From the NCBI GenBank assembly GCA_020466095.1, contig CM035809.1:26905063-26969062 (forward strand): a DNA stretch of 64,000 nt, given 5' to 3'. This DNA is from Chlorops oryzae (Eukaryota > Arthropoda > Insecta > Diptera > Chloropidae). The notes beneath the pieces were generated by a model. That model was not told where the DNA came from, searched no databases, and saw only the letters and a list, made by a program, of their open reading frames with translations. A program made the translations under genes and the position numbers. Below, one piece after another: positions 57,663-64,000 of the stretch (position 1 is its first letter; every line of letters begins with the position of its first letter).

Positions 57663-58724
57663 CTCCCTGTGTTTGGCTTAGTGTGTGCCCTCAAGATTAA
57701 TTCATGTTTCTTTTCTTATCAAATATAAATAAATTGGAATGAAAGACAAACAAAAAGAGCCCATATCGAGAGAAATATTTTCCCCATTAAGCACCCTAAT
57801 CAGCTCTAATCGAGATTTTTTTCTCATTCTTGCTTTGAGGAAATTCGGAAATTCACTTTACCCAGACATTGCCGGCAATTCGGGCGAAAAGAAAAAAAAA
57901 AAAATAAGAAAGACATAAAAAATAAATAAAAAAAAGCCTATGAAAGAACTAACGATAAACGCAGAAACTAAAACATGAATATAAATCGAAAGCGAGGCGA
58001 CGAAGGCGAAGGCGAAACTAAAGAGAAGACAAATGTGTATTGACAGTTGTTCATGATGAGAAAATAATTATTTACACAATCGAAACGAATCGAATGAAGA
58101 AAACGAAGAGCAAGAGTGTTCAAATAGCGACTGAGTGAATGTGAAAAGAGAATAAAATCAAATTAAAGTAAAAGTAAAAGAATACTCACAAAAAGGCTGA
58201 TTATTCGAAATCGATGAAGCATAACTCAAGGCGCTTGCTTCTTTGACTTTGACTACCACTGAACTTGACCTTTACCTTTGCGTTTTTCGAATGTTCCGTT
58301 GACTCTAGCGGAAAATGAACTCACGAAAAACTTGAAGAACTTAAAGGACGGATATAATATGAAAGCAGACATACGACAATTTATGCTAGAAGAAATCTAA
58401 TAACAAAACAACGGCCCTACGAAAAACTGCAATAAAAACGAGCTAAGTAGCTCAGAAAAGGAAAACAGAAAACGAAAAACCAAGAACAGCTCATTAAATG
58501 AGCTCACACGCAGTCGAACTGAATAATTTCGAGGGAATATGGGAATATCAACATATTGCGCATTTAAGTAGGCAATAATTTTTTGGGGTTCTTTTGCTTT
58601 AATGAAATGTTTCAACTTTGAATCTGACTAAAAGATCTTTTTGAAACAATACAGGAAAGAAGATTCATTAAGTTTGCTTTATACCCAGCAAACATTTTAG
58701 AAGGTATCATATTCATTTGAAATG

Positions 58725-59455
58725 AGTCCCAACTAATTCGGAGATATGATTTCAAAATGAGTCCGAAATACTTATGTAGAACAAATAAGGCTCAAAAACA
58801 TAACTTTGAAATGAAGAAAATATGAGGCTCAGAAACATGACTCCGAAATGAGTCCGAAATATGAGAAAAGTGTGAGGTTCAGAATCATTACTCCGAATTT
58901 AGTCCAAAAAGTGTAGATGTGACTCCGAATTGTGTAGAAAATATGAGCTTCAGAAACACGACTCCGAAAAGAGTCCGAATTATGAAGAAAATTTGAGGCT
59001 CAGAATCATTACTCCGAAATTTGTCCGAAATTAATCCGAAATATGTAATGATTTCGAAATATGAAGAAAATATGAGGCTCCGAATCATTACTCCGAAATT
59101 TGTCCGAAACTAATCCAAAATATGAAGAAAATATGAGGCTCAGAAACACCAGTCGAAATGAGTCCGAAATATGAGGCTCGGAATCATTACTCCGAATTTA
59201 GTCCAAAATATGCAGATGTGACTCCGAAATATGAAGAACCTATGAGCTTCAGAAACACGACTCCGAAATGAGTCCGAAATACGAAGAAAATATGAGGTTC
59301 AGAATCACTACTCCGGAATTTGTCCGAAATTAATCCGAAATATGTAATGAATTCGAAATATGTCGAAAATATGAGGCTAATGAAAATGACTCCGAAGTCA
59401 GTTCGAAATAATTGAGAAATATGAGGTAGAGAAACATGACTCCGAAATGTTAAAT
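58725..59455. repeat. TTTCGGA minisatellite array, reverse (TCCGAAA)
   Basis: Built from ATGACTCCGAAATGAGTCCG, AAATATGAGGCTCAGAA and GATGTGACTCCGAAATATGA. It is the reverse complement of the array at 56809-57480, about 1.25 kb away. Open frames with Phe/Ser/Leu are artefacts. Confidence 0.9.
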
Positions 59456-59459
59456 ATGG

Positions 59460-62371
59460 CTGACTAAATGTCCAAATCCTCATTTTTAGAGGAAAAGTTA
59501 CCGGGGAAACATTTTTAAAGCATACGTAATCGTATCCGAAATTAGGCGTATCCGGAAGGAGTCATATATGACTGTTATATGGGCTCATCCGATTCATATT
59601 GGACGACATACGAAAGAAGGGAAAAACGCTCTTTAAGACTCTTCAAAGAGTTCATTATGAGGGCCCCGACTACAAATTCGGAGTCATATATGATTCTTTT
59701 TTCTTTTTCTTTTAGGACTCAGAATGTTTGCTGGGGCTTAAGAGAACTTTTTGTTGCAATACAAAAAAGAAGAAATCCTTAAAGTATGCTTCATATTTGT
59801 GTATAAATTTGCAAAGACTGATTTTGTAATCAAGGAAAGCTATAGAATAAGTTAAAATTACATGCAAATAATCTTTGAGATCTTGAGTTGCAGCAAAAGT
59901 GACTCAAATGGATTGAGCAATGATTTGGGAAAAATTCTCCTGAGGTCCTAAACAATCCAATAAGTTCGTTAAAATCTCTTAACTCAATAGGAAAAAACCT
60001 CATAAATTGAAATAAAATGTTTGTTTTTTACTATACTCCATTGCAATTGATTTCCCCCTGCGGTATGCCAACCAAATTGCAAATTTCCATTTAACAGAAA
60101 TTACTTTCAATTTCCGTTTCCGGTTCAGCCGCGCGCACCGATTTTCCACATTTACAAATGCAAAATGATATTTTCCATTTAAGCTGTCAATTAAAAAATA
60201 GTTGATTTTCTTAATTGCATTATTAAAAAATTGATAAGTTAAAAGTAATTACTTTGCAATTCAATTCAATTTTCCCCCCAGAGATATGCAATGAATTTAT
60301 TTGAATTTAAAATAATTATTTTGTATGAAGTTTTAAAAACTTCTGACAGCTCAACGCAGACTTTTCTGTTAAGTTTAATGTCTATTAACTGTCGACTCTA
60401 AGAGAAGAACTCCTCAAGGCATGCCATGAATAACTGCTCCGATCCACGGAGGAGACGCAGACGGAAACAAAGGACAAACAACTTTAACAAATTATTTTCT
60501 CAACAATGAAATTCAATATCAATTTCATCGGATTTATTTGAAGAGCTCTTGACGCAACGAAAATAAATCTGCAAACATTATTTAAAGAAAAACTTTTGAA
60601 ATTTCTTTTCCTCGACTCTTTACAATTTTCCAATGGAAAATATGACAAAATATTGTTGCTGGGATATTCCCAGTGGAGCACACGTTCAAAAACTCCACAC
60701 AAAAACGAATACGACGAAAATCCCCAAAGCTGTAGAAGGAGGAGGAGTAAAAACTTTTTGGAAATTGATCGACAACAAAAAAAAATAAAGAATGACAATG
60801 ATATAAATTTTCCATTTTATCCTTGCTCGAGAAAGTTTTAAAAGCTAATAAAGCCAATTTAAAGGGCAAACCCGAAAGGATAAAGATAAACTCAATAAAA
60901 CGTAATAAAAGTAGGAGGAGCGACTGAGAAGAAATCTCTCAGCTGCTTTATTGGATGGATTGAATGAATGAAACTATTTATTGTCGACCTTTTTCTGTCA
61001 TTCCATCGCACACTTAATGTCATTTTATTCAAATCAAGCCTAGAAGTATGCAAGGTTTTTTTTTTGTTAATGCTCGAAGCCAGCTTCCGTTTAAGACAAA
61101 AGTGATAAAATTGCATAGAAATCTCGCATGAAAAGTATAAAATTTACCTACATTTTTAGCTCGGCGACATGTCGAAAGCAGGAAGTCTGAGACTGTGACG
61201 AAACTCATCAATTCGGGGAGGGGAATTCTATGACGCATTTACCTCAATATTCTGTTATAATCTTACATAAAAAGCAGCATTCACGTGTCGCTGCTTATGT
61301 ATGTATGTGACAGTGACAGACATACAAACCCATACAATCTCAATTTGAAGTAAACCCATTCATTTGGTCTTTCGCATAAAGCCCTTGTTATTCATACAAT
61401 AAAATAAATGCCGCTTCATGCGATCCAGGCCAGATTCTCTCAGGCTATATAATCCCTTTTGTTGTTACTGTTCGAAAGACCAATCTCCAAACATTCAACA
61501 ACATGTGTGTGTGTGTTTGTGTGTGAGTGCGGCATAACTGTGTGCTCGTGTGTGTCAGTCAGTCAGTGGCAAACATGCCCACCATCTGAGTGCGTAATTC
61601 GTTGAGTCAACTACGACCCAGGATATTCAGAGGCGCGATGCGCAATTTCAGCGTTTTCCTCCTAGCGCTCAACCCATTCGTCTATTCCCCACACACACAT
61701 CCTGGGTGCTCCCCTGCACGTCTGCTTCCTTCAGCTACTTTTCACACAATTTCTCACCGTGTCCATCTTCGCTGATTTCTCCTCCTCCGCATACATCGAC
61801 CCAAAGCGCAAGTAGTGTCGTTTTATTGCAAAGCGATGGCAACCCTTGCAAGGAAACTGCGCACGAAAACAAAGACAAAAGGAAAAACCAACAAAAGAAA
61901 ACACAAAGGGGCAAAGACAAAACGAAAAGAAAACAATCGAATCAAATGAGCAAAATAAAAAGAAGAAAAAGAAAAACTATAAAAAAAAAACAAAGAAAAA
62001 AGAAAATGAGGAAAAAAGGGAAGAAAAAAAAAATACAGAAAAAGGAGAATGGCACAAATGGCGCGAAAGCTTCTTGCGGTATTTTCGGATTTTACGGCTT
62101 TTGTTTGTTGATTTTTCAGAATTTTCGCATGGAAATGTGGAAACGCCGTCTAAAGTGTAAGGATTACACTTTGAATCCTTTTTCCGTTGAACTGCTTGAA
62201 AGCATATTACTCTGGAAAATGCGATTATGGCGATGGTTTACTCGGTGAGGTCAAGCGCTTTCTAGCTCTAAGCGTTGTGTTTCAATTTTTCAAATGTTCG
62301 GGTTTTTCTTGAAAATTTTGCATGAAGGATAATTTTTCTTCCTTTTTCAGATTAATCTCAAGGTCAAAGAT
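59460..62371. other. Non-coding stretch; no certain feature
   Basis: It includes (TG)n at 61505-61530, a TCAGTCAGTCAGT initiator-like run at 61556-61568, and an A-rich basic frame around 61840-62060. This resembles a fly 5' leader, but no splice-linked coding exon could be shown. Confidence 0.3.
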
Positions 62372-62519
62372 CAGGAGCGTATGCAGAGAATTATTTTTGA
62401 GGGGATTTTAAGAACAACGAAAACATATATTTAGACTTATTTCAATTATTTCTTTGTAATTCCGGACTATTCGGAGGGGGGTTGGAACCCCCAACACAGA
62501 GTTTCCGCTTACGCCCCTG
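62372..62519. mobile_element. Short MITE of the GCGTACGCAGAAAAT type, copy 4
   Basis: Starts CAGGAGCGTATGCAGAGAAT and ends CGCTTACGCCCCTG, with GGAGGGGGGTTGGAACCCCC inside. Confidence 0.65.
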
Positions 62520-62775
62520 GAGAAAAGTTCCTGTCAAAGTCGAAATAATTAAATTTCACGACTTCTGTTTAAAATGAAATGGAAAATCCCATGATTTCGG
62601 ATTTAGCTAAAGTGTGATTTTAAAATTTAGCATACTTTTAGGTAAATTGGTGTCATGCCTTAAATTATTTACACGATTTTTTTCTGTATTTCATTCAAAA
62701 TGTTGAAAATTTCAAGGATTTTCCGTTCTTCATGATTTGATTGAGCCCCTAAAAGTATGCAATAAAGGATGTTTC

Positions 62776-62969
62776 CGATATTGAGAATTTTATGTTGACT
62801 TTTAAAAATTTTAAAGCATACTTATTGGAGTGTAAATGTTGCTCAACTCACATAAAGTTAAAACTCAAATCGATTTTTAACTTCAATACATTTTTTTTTT
62901 GAATTTTGAAAATTTTTGCCAAATAAAGTATGCTTTAAATTTTTAAAATTCAACAAAATACGGGCCCTG
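62776..62969. mobile_element. hAT-like MITE, family A, copy 6 (degraded)
   Basis: The interior (TTAAAGCATACTTATTGGAG, ACTCACATAAAGTTAAA, AAATCGATTTTTAACTTCAA) and the right end ATACGGGCCCTG are kept. The left end is eroded and about 50 bp of the centre is missing. Confidence 0.7.
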
Positions 62970-64000
62970 GTCATGGAATTTTGTGTTTTCCGGATGTTCT
63001 GAAAGTTTGAAATGAGCTTAATGAGTAAATAGATATATTTTGGTGCGTCATTCTTTTTTTTGTAAAAATTTTATTGCAAATTTTTAGGGCTTGTTTAACT
63101 ATTTTCATTCGGCATAACTTTCAATTTTTTCAGCCGTCAATATGTAAGGTCCTTTTATGCTTTTTAAGTAGTTGAGGTCTTACACAAAAACTTTTGTTGC
63201 CTCCTTGGTGTATGCTTTGGTCTTAAAAATTCTCTTCTAAGTGCTGATTTAAAGCTTAATTTCTTTTCTACTTTTTTAAAATCATTTTTCTCAAAATTTT
63301 TACAAAAGCTCGATTTCCTGGAATAAATTCTTTTTGAGATTCACGCTTTTGATTTCTTTATGGCTGCAGCCTTAGCTGTTAAGAGTATTACCTTTCTTAT
63401 AAGAGTACAATGCATGTACATTAAGGTGGCTTTTTTTGAAAGCCAATGAGTTGAAATATTTTCTCGAATTTTTCTGGTTTTTGGAAAGATTTTGAAGCTC
63501 ATTTTTCTGCTGGATCGAAATTTTTCTGAAAAATAATATATACTGAGACGCTTTTTGGATTTTGTGGGTTTGGGTTCAGAATTTCTCCTTTGTAAAAAAA
63601 ATTATTGATGTGGCCTCTTCAAAAGCTTTTTCGGCCTACTTAATTTCCCGGGATCATTAATCATCCCTCGTTATGGTGTCCCAAAATTTGTTTTCACAAA
63701 CTTTTTTTGAAAGATCATGGGTTGAAGTATTTCAGAGAATTTTTTCAAATATTTTCGAAAAGGGTTAGAGGTTCCGTTGCGGGGTTATCCCCCACCCAAA
63801 ATCTTGCTCTTTTGAGGTATTTAAAATATCAAGACTTTTCGAGATATTCAGGCACTAGCTAGAGAGAAAATATCCAAGCTTTGTTTTCGTTTACATAAAC
63901 TTAAAATATAAATAATTTAATTGTCCACTTAGCCGCCGCGAATTCAATTTTTTTTTGGAAAAATTTCATAAGTCTTGAAAAGGAGGTTTCATAGCTTTCA
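62970..64000. other. AT-rich stretch to window end, nothing recognised
   Basis: No conserved ORF, RNA gene or transposon end was recognised on either strand. Confidence 0.4.

Noticed and set aside
58888..59483. Repeated Phe/Ser-rich open frames
   Set aside because: They are products of the TCCGAAA minisatellite with no start or splice context.
61706..62248. 180-codon Lys-rich open frame
   Set aside because: Composition follows an A-rich run; there are no recognisable domains. A leader region is more likely, and even that is unproven.

Overview
This window is eukaryotic, AT-rich and intron-bearing. It looks like the genome of a higher (cyclorrhaphan) fly. Introns carry GT..AG ends, the proteins closely match Drosophila families, and the non-coding DNA is full of miniature inverted-repeat transposons (MITEs). 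Genus cannot be fixed from the sequence alone. No prokaryotic-style operon, CRISPR array or rRNA was seen.

Left third (1-18.6 kb). The 3' part of a histone acetyltransferase type B gene (Hat1, + strand, ends at 1254) converges on a katanin p60-like AAA ATPase gene (kat-60L1-like, - strand). The katanin CDS runs from about 13794, or possibly 18449, down to 3180 through an 8.3 kb intron. That intron holds a 730 bp GA tract, a five-unit 141 bp tandem repeat and several MITEs. A ~1 kb inverted repeat sits on either side of the upstream coding exon.

Middle (18.6-30.3 kb). The complete jagunal gene (jagn, - strand, three exons, 197 aa) has introns that have taken up a hAT-type MITE, a TTAA-flanked foldback element and a dead non-LTR reverse transcriptase. 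Next comes a complete two-exon DUF1989 gene (- strand, 259 aa), with a truncated, frame-broken duplicate of it just upstream.

Right half (30.3-64 kb). No complete gene is recognisable. One orphan coding-exon candidate on + at 40471-40543 and a promoter/leader-like stretch near 32.6 kb suggest that much of this may be the 5' intronic territory of a gene continuing past the window. The space is filled by identifiable repeats: TA-flanked MITEs stuffed with short amplified motifs, 8 bp-TSD hAT-like MITEs (some nested), direct ~0.73 kb duplications, a 1.2 kb pyrimidine tract, an LTR remnant with a tRNA-Arg-like primer site, and two more arrays of the TTTCGGA minisatellite in inverted orientation.

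The three clear single-copy genes act in unrelated processes: histone acetylation, microtubule severing and ER organisation. The most informative features are the transposon biology (many elements datable by intact target-site duplications) and the inverted repeat flanking the katanin exon.
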